From positions 124,001 to 188,000 of the forward strand of contig CAJTIY010000003.1 of assembly GCA_910576555.1 (NCBI GenBank): a DNA stretch of 64,000 nt. The letters are read 5' to 3'. The DNA comes from an uncultured Alistipes sp. (GTDB lineage Bacteria; Bacteroidota; Bacteroidia; Bacteroidales; Rikenellaceae). The position numbers and the translations under genes are program-made. The notes under the pieces are model-generated. The model worked only from the letters and a program-made list of their open reading frames with translations. It had not been told where the DNA came from and did not search any database. Below are positions 27,100 to 34,219 of this stretch, piece after piece. The number at the start of each line of letters is the position of its first letter. The stretch's first letter is position 1.

Positions 27100-27128
27100 C
27101 GGGCGGGGGATACCTTCTTACATAGAAT

Positions 27129-27163
27129 AACGGGAGGCGCTCCGTCGGGGAGGCCTCCCGTTT
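27129..27163. terminator. Shared terminator between convergent SLOG and membrane-protein genes
   Basis: A 10-bp stem AACGGGAGGC / GCCTCCCGTT with a 14-nt loop, followed by TTT on the plus strand. Confidence 0.75.
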
Positions 27164-27180
27164 GCGTTCCGGGGAGCGGA

Positions 27181-28059
27181 TCAGTAAAGTTCCAGCGTGC
27201 GGATGTAGGCTTCGGCCTCGCGCTCGCACGCGGGATCGGGTTCCGATGCTTCGTAGGAGAAGTAGAGCGTGAGGAGCGAGCCCGCATGTACCAGATCGTA
27301 GTAGGTGGTGATCCATCCCGGCCGGGATTCGAGCCGTCCCCGATAGCGGAGCATCGGGATGCTGTCGATCCATACCTGCTCCGCGGTGCCGATGATGCCT
27401 CCGTCGAGGAATGTGGCGGCCTGCTCGTCGAGGTACTCGCCGATTTCCGCAACGCTCGTCACGCCGTCGGCTTCGAGCAGCCGCTCGATCCCCTCGGCGT
27501 TGACGATGCGGCTCTCGTTCCATGCCGAAATCCGGTGTACGGCGAAGGTCGTGTCGGTTTCGGGCATATGTTCCCGATCCGCCGTCGTGAGGCCTGCGGG
27601 AATCGTGATGCGCATCTTCAGCTCCGGAATCGCGATGCGCTGCTCGTGTCGTGCGAGTTCCGGCTCCGTGCCGCTCACCGAGCGGATCGTCGTCAGACCT
27701 GTTGCAGCCACTGCGACAGCTGCCGCGATGGCTGCCGCGACGGTTCGGCGGAATGTCCGGCGGTCGCCCGTCCGATGCCGGAGCGCGATGCACTTCGCAA
27801 AGCCTCGAACGAGCTCCACGAGTCCCCACAGCAGGGCGCCCGTCGCCACGACGTAGCGACCTCCGGGTTCGGCCAGCCGGTAGGTGAGCAGCGTAATCGC
27901 AGCGCCGCCCGCATAGAGCAGGCTTCCCGCGATGATGCGCCGGCGGGCGGTCTGCAACTCCCTCTCCGCATCCGCGGTTTGCGCATCGGTGGTTTCGGGC
28001 GATTCGTTCGGATCCGTGTCGGGCATCGGTTCGAATGGGCTTTTTTCGGGGTCGTTCAT
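27181..28059 (-). CDS. Membrane protein of unknown function
   Basis: 292 residues. An acidic N-terminus of about 40 residues is followed by two hydrophobic helices (IAGSLLYAGGAAITLLTYRL, GRYVVATGALLWGLVELV), a basic loop, and a third (TVAAAIAAAVAVAATGLTTI). A C-terminal alpha/beta domain of about 165 residues then lies on the far side of the membrane. I do not recognise the family; the C-terminal domain (KMRITIPAGLTT, YYDLVHAGSLLTLYFSYEA) resembles lipid- or ligand-binding folds only loosely. Start 28059 was chosen because a -7 box at 28124-28131 lies upstream. It is a single-gene unit, convergent with the SLOG gene. Confidence 0.75.
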   Translation of the reverse strand: MNDPEKSPFEPMPDTDPNESPETTDAQTADAERELQTARRRIIAGSLLYAGGAAITLLTYRLAEPGGRYVVATGALLWGLVELVRGFAKCIALRHRTGDRRTFRRTVAAAIAAAVAVAATGLTTIRSVSGTEPELARHEQRIAIPELKMRITIPAGLTTADREHMPETDTTFAVHRISAWNESRIVNAEGIERLLEADGVTSVAEIGEYLDEQAATFLDGGIIGTAEQVWIDSIPMLRYRGRLESRPGWITTYYDLVHAGSLLTLYFSYEASEPDPACEREAEAYIRTLELY

Positions 28060-28123
28060 CGTCGGGAGCGGTTTTATCGGCGACCGTTTCCGCGCGCTGT
28101 GTCGTTCGCGGGGTGGGTCGGAA

Positions 28124-28131
28124 CAAAGATA
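28124..28131 (-). promoter_or_regulatory. -7 box TATCTTTG of the membrane-protein gene
   Basis: Perfect TAnnTTTG on the minus strand, about 65 bases before the start. The -33 is weak. Confidence 0.6.
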
Positions 28132-28166
28132 ACCATTTTTTTCGTTGTGCGGGCAGAGTCGCCGCA

Positions 28167-28200
28167 CGAAAAAGGGCCTCGCTCGAAAAGCGAGGCCCTT
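28167..28200 (-). terminator. Terminator of the phosphofructokinase gene
   Basis: A 12-bp perfect stem AAGGGCCTCGCT / AGCGAGGCCCTT with a 5-nt loop; TTTTTC follows on the minus strand. Confidence 0.9.
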
Positions 28201-28222
28201 GCGGCGATCGTTGCCGTAGGAT

Positions 28223-29458
28223 TTAGTTCCAGTTGAGGATCTTGTGGAAGTCGTATTCCGCGGGATCGGCCACGTACTGCTTGGCAGCCTCGTAGTCTTC
28301 GGGCGTCACGGCGTTGATGATGTTCTCCACCACCGACGAGAACTTGTCCGAGCGGATGTCGACCAGACGGGGCGGGATCTTGCCCGTCGTGGGATCCTGC
28401 AGGTCCTTGAGGTAGAGCGGCGATACGTTGCCCTCCGAGTCGACGTAGACCATGCAGCCGGTCTTGCCCTCGGTGAAGAGCTTGTAGACGCCGATACCCA
28501 GCTCCGAGCAGTAGGTCAGGTCGTAGGCGATCGGGGTCTGGCAACGGATCTCGTAGCCCAGCTCCACGGGGCGGCTCTTGACCTTCAGACCGATCTCCTT
28601 GAGCTTCTTCTCGATCATCTCGTTGAAGATGTGGGCCTTCGACACCTTGCCCAGCTCGGGGTGACCGTGGTCGTCGTAGGTGAAGTGGATGCCGCTCTTG
28701 CGGATCTCCTCGTCCGACAGTGCGTGGAAGACGCCCTCCGAAATCACGGCGGCGCCGTAGTCCATGCCCATGATCTTACGCTTGATGATCGACGAGATGA
28801 CGAGGTTGACGATCTTCTCGACCGTGATCTCCGTCTTGTCGAACATCTCGGGGATGACGATCATCGGGTAGTGGCAGGCTTCGCCGATGCCGAATGCCAA
28901 GTGGCCGGCCGAGCGACCCATAGCGGCCAGTACGAACCAGTTGCCGCTCGTGCGTGCGTCGACGTAGACGGCGCGTGCGATCACGGCACCCTTGTCCTTC
29001 GCCGATTCGTAACCGAACGTCGGCGTGCCCTTCGGGAGGGGCAGGTCGTTGTCGATGGTCTTCGGAACGTGGATGTTGGCGATGGGGTAGTGCTTCGCCT
29101 CGAGGAACTTGGCGATGCGGTTGGCCGTCGATGCGGTGTCGTCGCCGCCCACCGTTACGAGCAACTTGATGTTGTTGTCGGTGAAGAGCTTGAGGTTGAA
29201 GTTGTTCTCGAAATCCGAATCCTTCGGCTTGAAGCGGCTCATCTGCAGGAACGAACCGCCCTGATTGAAGATGCCGTCGGCCATCGGGTAGTCTATGTCC
29301 ACGGTGCGGGGCGCGGGGTTGAACAGGCCCGTGTAACCCTCGTGCAGACCGATCACGCGATAACCTTTGCGCAGGAATGCCTTTGCGACGCTGCCTACGA
29401 CCGTGTTCATACCGGGTGCCGGTCCGCCGCCGGTCAGAATAGCGATTGCTTCTTTCAT
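28223..29458 (-). CDS. 6-phosphofructokinase, pyrophosphate-type
   Basis: 411 residues, longer than the ATP-dependent E. coli enzyme. It phosphorylates fructose 6-phosphate. The N-terminal ligand loop reads TGGGPAPGMN. Two positions that set the phosphoryl donor point to pyrophosphate: TVGGDDTAS at about residue 105, with Asp where ATP enzymes have Gly (GGDGS), and PKTIDND at about 133, with Lys where ATP enzymes have Gly (PGTIDND). The substrate region MGRSAG is at about 181. With PPi the step becomes reversible, which suits an anaerobe saving ATP. The gene has its own promoter and terminator. Confidence 0.93.
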   Translation of the reverse strand: MKEAIAILTGGGPAPGMNTVVGSVAKAFLRKGYRVIGLHEGYTGLFNPAPRTVDIDYPMADGIFNQGGSFLQMSRFKPKDSDFENNFNLKLFTDNNIKLLVTVGGDDTASTANRIAKFLEAKHYPIANIHVPKTIDNDLPLPKGTPTFGYESAKDKGAVIARAVYVDARTSGNWFVLAAMGRSAGHLAFGIGEACHYPMIVIPEMFDKTEITVEKIVNLVISSIIKRKIMGMDYGAAVISEGVFHALSDEEIRKSGIHFTYDDHGHPELGKVSKAHIFNEMIEKKLKEIGLKVKSRPVELGYEIRCQTPIAYDLTYCSELGIGVYKLFTEGKTGCMVYVDSEGNVSPLYLKDLQDPTTGKIPPRLVDIRSDKFSSVVENIINAVTPEDYEAAKQYVADPAEYDFHKILNWN

Positions 29459-29559
29459 TGTGTTGAGTTTTTATGTTGAAAACGGTAAATCCGATTTAAA
29501 ATAGCGGGCATGGCACGGCCGCGGTTTCCGTCGCGATCCTCCCGTGCGTTTTCGCCGCC

Positions 29560-29590
29560 CAAAAGTACGATTTATTTTCCAAACCAGCAA
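29560..29590 (-). promoter_or_regulatory. Promoter of the phosphofructokinase gene
   Basis: -7 TACTTTTG at 29560-29567 and -33 TTG at 29588-29590 on the minus strand, 20 bp apart. The leader would be about 95 nt. Confidence 0.7.
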
Positions 29591-29643
29591 GAAAAGCGCC
29601 CTGCCTCCTCCTGCCGGCGCGTGGGGCGCCGGTCCGGAGCCGT

Positions 29644-30542
29644 TCATTGGCGTCCTGATACCTGCAAGAGGTGTCGGAGCCGGAAGCGACCGGCGACCGA
29701 AAGCACCGGCCGCGGCGTCGTGCGGTGCGGGGCGCCGAACAGGTAGTGGCCCAGCAGGTCGCTGATGCGGACGATGCGGCTCACGACGAGACATCCTGCG
29801 ACGATCAGCAGCGCGTAGCCCGCGATGACCGCCGTCCGTACGATGGGATCGGGATGGTCCGACAGGGGCATGCCGGCCGAAATGAAGAAGTAGTGGAGCA
29901 GGTAGATGTCGAGCGTGCGCCGTCCGACGAACTGCATCGTGCGGCTGACGGCGCCGCCTCGGGCGAAGCCTCCGGGGAGCTTGTAGAAGAGCGTGAAGAC
30001 GACGAGCAGCCCCGAGTAGGGCGCCACGAAGAAGGCAAGCGTGCGCCCCAGCGCGGGGACCGAATCGCGCGTGTCTTCGGCGATGCCGGCGGTCATGAGC
30101 GGCACCAGTCCGACGAGCACCCAGTCGATCGCCCGGGGCCGGTTGCGCAGCAGGCGGCTGACCGTGAAGTAGATGACGAACATCTCGAACAGCGCGATCG
30201 TGAACCAGTACTTGCCGAATCCGTCGACGAGGAAGCCCACGGATCGTTGCCGCGCCACAGCGCGTAGAGGATGAAGAAAACGACGGCGGGGAGGATCTGC
30301 ACGGTGCCCTTTTTGAGTAGGCGCGCCTTGTAGAAGGCGTCGTCCCATCATTCGGCACTTTTGTAGGCGATGAAGCCGCTGATGAAGAAGAACAGCGGCA
30401 TGCGGAAGAAGACGAACAGTTCGTCGGGCGGGAAGTTCCTCGTTTCGAGACCGGCTCCGAACAGCACGATGTGGTGGAACACCACGAGCAGAATCGTGAA
30501 GCCGCGCATCGCATCGATATACTCCAGCCGTCGGGACGCCAT
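29644..30542 (-). pseudogene. Acyltransferase 3 family protein, broken by a stop and a frameshift
   Basis: Pieces of one integral-membrane acyltransferase (OafA/NodX-like) lie in order. The N-terminal piece MASRRLEYIDAMRGFTILLVVFHHIVLFG carries the family DxxRG and HH motifs; it ends at an in-frame TGA at 30348-30350. The same frame then continues with sensible sequence (WDDAFYKARLLKKGTVQILP) to about 30250. There a one-base deletion moves the rest (VGFLVDGFGKYWFTIALF onward, about 8 helices) to another frame, ending at 29644. Two lesions make a functional product unlikely. The upstream -7 box is also degenerate (TACCTTAG at 30571-30578). Sequencing error remains possible. Confidence 0.82.
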
Positions 30543-30642
30543 TGTGTCGTAAAGGTGAGAAAATGCGACGCTAAGGTACGTTTTATGGATCCAACAGACA
30601 TGCGATCGGGCTTCGAGCCCTTTTCCCGGCAGGGTGGAAACG

Positions 30643-30672
30643 AAAAAAGAGGCCGTCGCCGACCTCTTTTCG
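30643..30672 (-). terminator. Terminator of the cold-shock gene
   Basis: An 11-bp stem including one G-U pair, with a GCGA loop, followed by a T tract on the minus strand. Confidence 0.85.
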
Positions 30673-30695
30673 TGATAATAAGGGTAAGTATAGTT

Positions 30696-30896
30696 TTATT
30701 CAACTACAGTTACATTCATTGCCTGCTCGCCTTTGGTGCCGGTGCCCACCTCGAACTCGACATTCTGACCTTCGTTCAGCGACTTGAAGCCGTCCGATAC
30801 GATACCCGTGAAGTGAACGAAGATTTCCTTGCCGTTCTCGCCGGTAATGAATCCGTAGCCTTTTTTGCTATCGAACCATTTTACTTGACCTTTCAT
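30696..30896 (-). CDS. Cold-shock domain protein
   Basis: A 66-residue single OB-fold protein. RNP1 appears as KKGYGFITGE at about residues 11-20 and RNP2 as EIFVHFTGI at about 24-32. It starts MKGQVKWFDSKKG and ends in MNVTVVE, close to the standard CspA length. It binds single-stranded RNA or DNA and acts as an RNA chaperone. The gene is monocistronic, with a roughly 30-nt leader, its own promoter and terminator. It is divergent from the radical SAM/lipoprotein pair. Confidence 0.95.
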   Translation of the reverse strand: MKGQVKWFDSKKGYGFITGENGKEIFVHFTGIVSDGFKSLNEGQNVEFEVGTGTKGEQAMNVTVVE

Positions 30897-30925
30897 AAAA
30901 ATAGAGAATTAGTAATAGTGTTCCA

Positions 30926-30956
30926 CAAAGTAACGCAAAAAACATTGGCTTTCAAA
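30926..30956 (-). promoter_or_regulatory. Promoter of the cold-shock gene
   Basis: -7 TTACTTTG at 30926-30933 (one mismatch) and -33 TTTG at 30953-30956 on the minus strand, 19 bp apart. Confidence 0.65.
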
Positions 30957-30995
30957 ACTTTTTGACCCTTTTTTTCCACTTCGCGAAAAAATAAC

Positions 30996-31003
30996 TATAT
31001 TTG
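30996..31003 (+). promoter_or_regulatory. -7 box TATATTTG of the lipoprotein-radical SAM pair
   Basis: Consensus -7 match, 30 bases before the lipoprotein ATG. The -33 position is only T-rich. Confidence 0.6.
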
Positions 31004-31033
31004 TCTGCCGGCTAATGTCCCGGCGCGAGACCT

Positions 31034-31312
31034 ATGAACAAGAGAGTGAAACTCGCCATTGCGGCGCTGCTGGGCTTTTCGGCAGCCTGCTCGAGCGTGA
31101 AGAACGCCCCCAAGCAGGGCGATGAACAAAATACGCCCGTGGAGACGGTCGAGCCCGACGGGCCTGCCCGTATCGTGGTGATGTACGGCGTCCGCCCGCC
31201 CGTGAGCCCTTCGGTCGACGACGCATCGCGCTCTGCGGAGGGTGCGGAGCTGGATCCCGTGGCCGAGGCCCCGCAGACTCCGGATGCCGGGGAAAAAACC
31301 GGGAACGAGTAG
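31034..31312 (+). CDS. Small lipoprotein paired with a radical SAM enzyme
   Basis: 92 residues. The signal MNKRVKLAIAALLGFSAACSS has a lipobox (SAAC), so the mature protein starts at Cys about 19 and has only about 74 residues. These are polar and mostly disordered, with one hydrophobic strand ARIVVMYGVRPP at about residues 45-56. The neighbour and the YGV segment fit the radical SAM-associated putative lipoprotein family (TIGR04134, from recall), but the C-terminal domain I associate with that family is missing or very short here. It may be the substrate of the adjacent enzyme. The radical SAM gene starts 7 bases after its stop. Confidence 0.72.
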   Translation: MNKRVKLAIAALLGFSAACSSVKNAPKQGDEQNTPVETVEPDGPARIVVMYGVRPPVSPSVDDASRSAEGAELDPVAEAPQTPDAGEKTGNE

Positions 31313-31319
31313 CCGTCCG

Positions 31320-32393
31320 ATGGTGTGTCGCAAGCCGGGCCTGCGCAAACGGCTGGCCCTCGGTATCTTCGCCGACCTCTACCGGTCGACGGTTGCGGAG
31401 CATCGGCTCGATACGCTCTTTTGGGAGTGTACGCTGCGGTGCAACCTCTCGTGCCGCCATTGCGGCAGCGACTGCCGTGTCGATCCGGGTGTGAAGGACA
31501 TGCCGCTCGAGGACTTCCTCAAGGTGCTCGACGAGGAGGTGACGCCGCATGTCGACCCCGCCGGGGTGCTCGTCATCTTCTCGGGCGGCGAGGTGCTGGT
31601 CCGCGAGGATCTGGAGCGCGCCGGTGCTGAGGTCACGCGTCGCGGCTATCCGTGGGGCATGGTGACCAACGGCATGGCGCTGACCCCTGCCCGATTCCGG
31701 AGCCTCGTCGATGCGGGGCTGCGGAGCATATCGTTGAGTCTCGACGGCTTCGAGGCCGAGCACAACTACATCCGCGGCAATCCGCGCAGCTACGACCGTG
31801 CGCTCGAAGCGCTGCGGATGATCGTCCGCGAGCCGGGGCTGGCCTACGACGTGGTGACCTGCGTCACGGGGGCGCTGGTGCCCCGGCTGGAGGCCTTCGG
31901 CGAGATGCTCGTCGCCGAGGGGGTGCGTTCGTGGCGGCTCTTTTCGATCTTCCCGGTGGGACGTGCGAAGAACGATCCTTCGCTGCGTATGACCGATGCC
32001 GAGTTCCGCACGATGCTCGACTACATCCGCCGCATGCGGCAGGAGGGGCGTATCGACGTGAGCTACGCCTGCGAGGGTTTTCTGGGCGGTTACGAGGCCG
32101 AGGTGCGCAGCCAGTTCTATCAGTGCGCGGCCGGCGTCTCGGTCGCCTCGATCCGTGTCGACGGCGCGATTTCGGGCTGCACGTCGATCCGAGCTAATTT
32201 CCATCAGGGAAATATCTATACCGATAAGTTCTGGGATGTCTGGCAGCATCGTTTCGAACCGTTCCGTAACCGCGAGTGGGCGCGTCGGGGCGCCTGCGCC
32301 GACTGCAAGATGTTTCGTTACTGCCTCGGCGGCGGCATGCACCTGCATGGCGACGACGGCGAACTGCTTTACTGCCATTATCACCGGCTCTGA
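31320..32393 (+). CDS. Radical SAM/SPASM protein of the rSAM-lipoprotein system
   Basis: 357 residues. The SAM-binding 4Fe-4S site is CNLSCRHC (CxxxCxxC) at about residues 41-48, inside LFWECTLRCNLSCRHCGSDC, which I recall as hallmark sequence of the TIGR04133 family. IFSGGEVLVRED at about 82-93 is the GGE motif. The C-terminal SPASM region has auxiliary cluster cysteines: QCAAG, SGCTS, ACADCKMFRYC and a last LYCHYH. SPASM enzymes usually modify peptides (thioether, oxidation, crosslinks). No substrate or product is known to me for this family. The ATG at 31320 gives the family start. It is co-transcribed with the lipoprotein gene. Confidence 0.9.
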   Translation: MVCRKPGLRKRLALGIFADLYRSTVAEHRLDTLFWECTLRCNLSCRHCGSDCRVDPGVKDMPLEDFLKVLDEEVTPHVDPAGVLVIFSGGEVLVREDLERAGAEVTRRGYPWGMVTNGMALTPARFRSLVDAGLRSISLSLDGFEAEHNYIRGNPRSYDRALEALRMIVREPGLAYDVVTCVTGALVPRLEAFGEMLVAEGVRSWRLFSIFPVGRAKNDPSLRMTDAEFRTMLDYIRRMRQEGRIDVSYACEGFLGGYEAEVRSQFYQCAAGVSVASIRVDGAISGCTSIRANFHQGNIYTDKFWDVWQHRFEPFRNREWARRGACADCKMFRYCLGGGMHLHGDDGELLYCHYHRL

Positions 32394-32491
32394 TTGCGGC
32401 GCCTCTATAAATTATTTATTGTATTATTCGGCCTAAACGGCGTATTCGTCCTGCGGTGACGAAATTGCGATACGAATCCTCCGATTTGATA

Positions 32492-32533
32492 CAACAAAAT
32501 AAGCGATCCGGATCCGGATCGCTTATTTTGTTG
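32492..32533. terminator. 42-bp perfect palindrome between convergent genes
   Basis: Both halves of 21 bases are exact reverse complements, centred on GGATCC, with AT-rich ends (CAACAAAAT / ATTTTGTTG). It sits between the stops of the radical SAM gene and the minus-strand orphan gene, so a bidirectional terminator is the simplest reading. Confidence 0.8.
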
Positions 32534-32558
32534 ATATGTAGTGTCTTACACCGCCATA

Positions 32559-33524
32559 TCATCCATCAGTGCATTGGTTTTCATTTTTATTTAGAATTAG
32601 CAGATAACCCTGTCTTCGCAAAATTAATCCTTTAAATTCATATTCCAAAAAATTCTCCGTTCTTTTCAACTCCCTGAAATTCGCGGTAGTGCCCCGGTCG
32701 ATGAACTCGATGCGCAGGTCTTCGGGGTGGAATACCTGCACCCGCATGTTGTTCACGAGCCATTTGGCCTTGTATCCGATCGTGTTATCGTATTTTATAT
32801 TGTATCTTTTCTCGATCACCTGCTGGAAATTGTAGCGTTTGCGCGACTTGAGCTTGACAGTGATCTGGTTGTCCTGTTTGCCCGAATCGCTTTCCAGCCG
32901 TGTCACCACGCACGAGGAGGTCATATCCTTTCCGTCGATCTTGCAGGAGGCCACTCTGATCTGAAAATCGCCGTCGTTCCGTGCTCTTGCCGAGTTCCAG
33001 ATCGTGAAGGGAAATTCGTTTTCGTCGATAGCGATGATTTCGAACTCGATCTCCTGCCGGATGACGACGTTCTCCCGGCCCTCGTCTGCATACTGGATAT
33101 CGTAGACGCAGCGTGCGTTTTCATAGTAGGCTACGCCGTCTTGCGGGAAATAGGTATTCTTGATGGTGTCGAACAGCCGGTGGTGCAGGTTGGGGAAGAC
33201 CGAGCGGAACATGATCATCGAGACGCGCTCCCAGATCTCCTCGATGTCCTTGCGCTTGACGAGGTAATCGGTGCTGTAGACGATTTCGCTCAAGTTCTTG
33301 CGGAAGACGCCGATGTATTCGACGCAGGAGGTCAGGAACGAGAAGAGAACGCTCGCGAGCAGCAGATTGCCCACATTGACGAAGATGTCCCGTTCCAGCG
33401 TACCGTAGCGGCATAGGCCGTATCCGATCGTTTCCAGACCGACTCCGAGCAGCAGGAATACGATCGGTGCCGCCAGTCGGAATTGAAACAGCCTCTTCGT
33501 CAGTTTCCAAAGTTCATTAAACAT
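32559..33524 (-). CDS. Orphan two-helix membrane protein with a large beta-rich domain, low GC
   Basis: 321 residues. Two transmembrane helices lie near the N-terminus (APIVFLLLGVGLETIGYGL at about 19-37 and NLLLASVLFSFLTSCVEYIG at about 52-71). A roughly 240-residue soluble domain follows: first helical (KRKDIEEIWERVSMIMFRSVFPNLHHRLF), then strand-rich with many charged turns. I recognise no family. Base composition is much less GC-rich than its neighbours, and the AT-rich upstream region and the adjoining tRNA genes suggest acquisition by transfer. The architecture is like membrane-effector proteins of some defence systems, but no sensor or nuclease gene is beside it, so that stays speculative. 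Confidence 0.75.
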   Translation of the reverse strand: MFNELWKLTKRLFQFRLAAPIVFLLLGVGLETIGYGLCRYGTLERDIFVNVGNLLLASVLFSFLTSCVEYIGVFRKNLSEIVYSTDYLVKRKDIEEIWERVSMIMFRSVFPNLHHRLFDTIKNTYFPQDGVAYYENARCVYDIQYADEGRENVVIRQEIEFEIIAIDENEFPFTIWNSARARNDGDFQIRVASCKIDGKDMTSSCVVTRLESDSGKQDNQITVKLKSRKRYNFQQVIEKRYNIKYDNTIGYKAKWLVNNMRVQVFHPEDLRIEFIDRGTTANFRELKRTENFLEYEFKGLILRRQGYLLILNKNENQCTDG

Positions 33525-33626
33525 TTCATGAAACTTTTTTGGGTATGTAAATATACAACCAATAATTGTATAATATGAATTTAATGTGGTAAAAAATAGA
33601 AGCAGCGCAATATTTTCATGGAATAA

Positions 33627-33658
33627 TTTGGTCGTTTCGCATTTTAGGCTTATCTTTG
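33627..33658 (+). promoter_or_regulatory. Promoter of the tRNA-Pro genes
   Basis: -33 TTTG at 33627-33630 and -7 TATCTTTG at 33651-33658, 20 bp apart; the first tRNA begins 30 bases later. Confidence 0.85.
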
Positions 33659-33688
33659 TGCGCTCTTAAGATGATAAGGGTCTTTGTT

Positions 33689-33763
33689 CGGGGTGTAGCG
33701 CAGTCCGGTTAGCGCGCCAGCTTCGGGAGTTGGAGGTCGCTGGTTCGAATCCAGTCTCCCCGA
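33689..33763 (+). tRNA. tRNA-Pro (anticodon CGG)
   Basis: 75 bases with full cloverleaf. The D stem is GCGC/GCGC, the anticodon stem CCAGC/GTTGG with loop TTCGGGA (anticodon CGG, reads CCG), and the T arm contains TTCGAAT. The acceptor stem pairs CGGGGTG with CTCCCCG and has a T-T mismatch at the sixth pair. CCA is not encoded. A terminator follows within 10 bases. Confidence 0.95.
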
Positions 33764-33771
33764 CAAATTCG

Positions 33772-33803
33772 GCAGACTGCTCGTTGGGTAGTCTGCTTTT
33801 TTT
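33772..33803 (+). terminator. Terminator between the two tRNA-Pro genes
   Basis: Stem GCAGACT / AGTCTGC with an 11-nt loop, then T7. The second tRNA must therefore rely on read-through or its own promoter, which I could not find. Confidence 0.8.
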
Positions 33804-33894
33804 ATTCGTTTTCCGATCCTTCGCTGCGGCGGCCGGTGGCCGCGATTCATGCAGAAGGCAGGAGAGGAGGCGATCGGTTTTTCGACCGGAAATT

Positions 33895-33970
<76 letters not shown>

Positions 33971-33978
33971 ATTGAAAA

Positions 33979-34012
33979 TAAGCCGCTTGCAGCGATGCGG
34001 GCGGCTTTTTGT
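33979..34012 (+). terminator. Terminator after the second tRNA-Pro
   Basis: Stem AAGCCGC / GCGGCTT with a 14-nt loop, followed by T5. Confidence 0.8.
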
Positions 34013-34167
34013 TTTTATACAGGTACACAACCGGGGCGGCTTTTTTGTATCTGAGCCGCCGTTGCCGCATGTGCGGGCGTCGTATTCGCGCGGAACGGAG
34101 CTGCGTAGCGGTAGTGGTGCGGGTGGCGTTTCCGCCCGATCGGCTGCATCGGATACCTGTACATATA

Positions 34168-34206
34168 GCAACCCCCGGTCGGATTCATCCGATCGGGGGT
34201 TGCTTC
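34168..34206 (-). terminator. Hairpin at the end of the steroid-reductase-like operon
   Basis: GCAACCCCCG...TCGGA / TCCGA...CGGGGGTTGC with a TTCA loop and one bulge, 15 or so paired bases. The T tract on the minus strand is poor, but the position, 14 bases after the last gene, fits a terminator. Confidence 0.6.
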
Positions 34207-34219
34207 TTTGCGGCTGCTG

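Noticed and set aside
30348..30350. TGA in the acyltransferase gene read as selenocysteine or recoded
   Set aside because: No SECIS-like hairpin or Cys-homologous position is evident, and the same gene also has a frameshift, so a broken gene is simpler.
31034..32393. A classical RiPP cluster around the radical SAM enzyme
   Set aside because: There is no transporter, protease or PqqD-like domain; the partner is a lipoprotein with a signal peptide, so it is reported as an rSAM/lipoprotein pair instead.
32559..33524. Assignment of the orphan membrane protein as a Cap15-type CBASS effector
   Set aside because: The two-helix plus beta-rich layout is compatible, but there is no CD-NTase or other partner next to it and I cannot align it to that family by eye. 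Kept only as a hypothesis to test.
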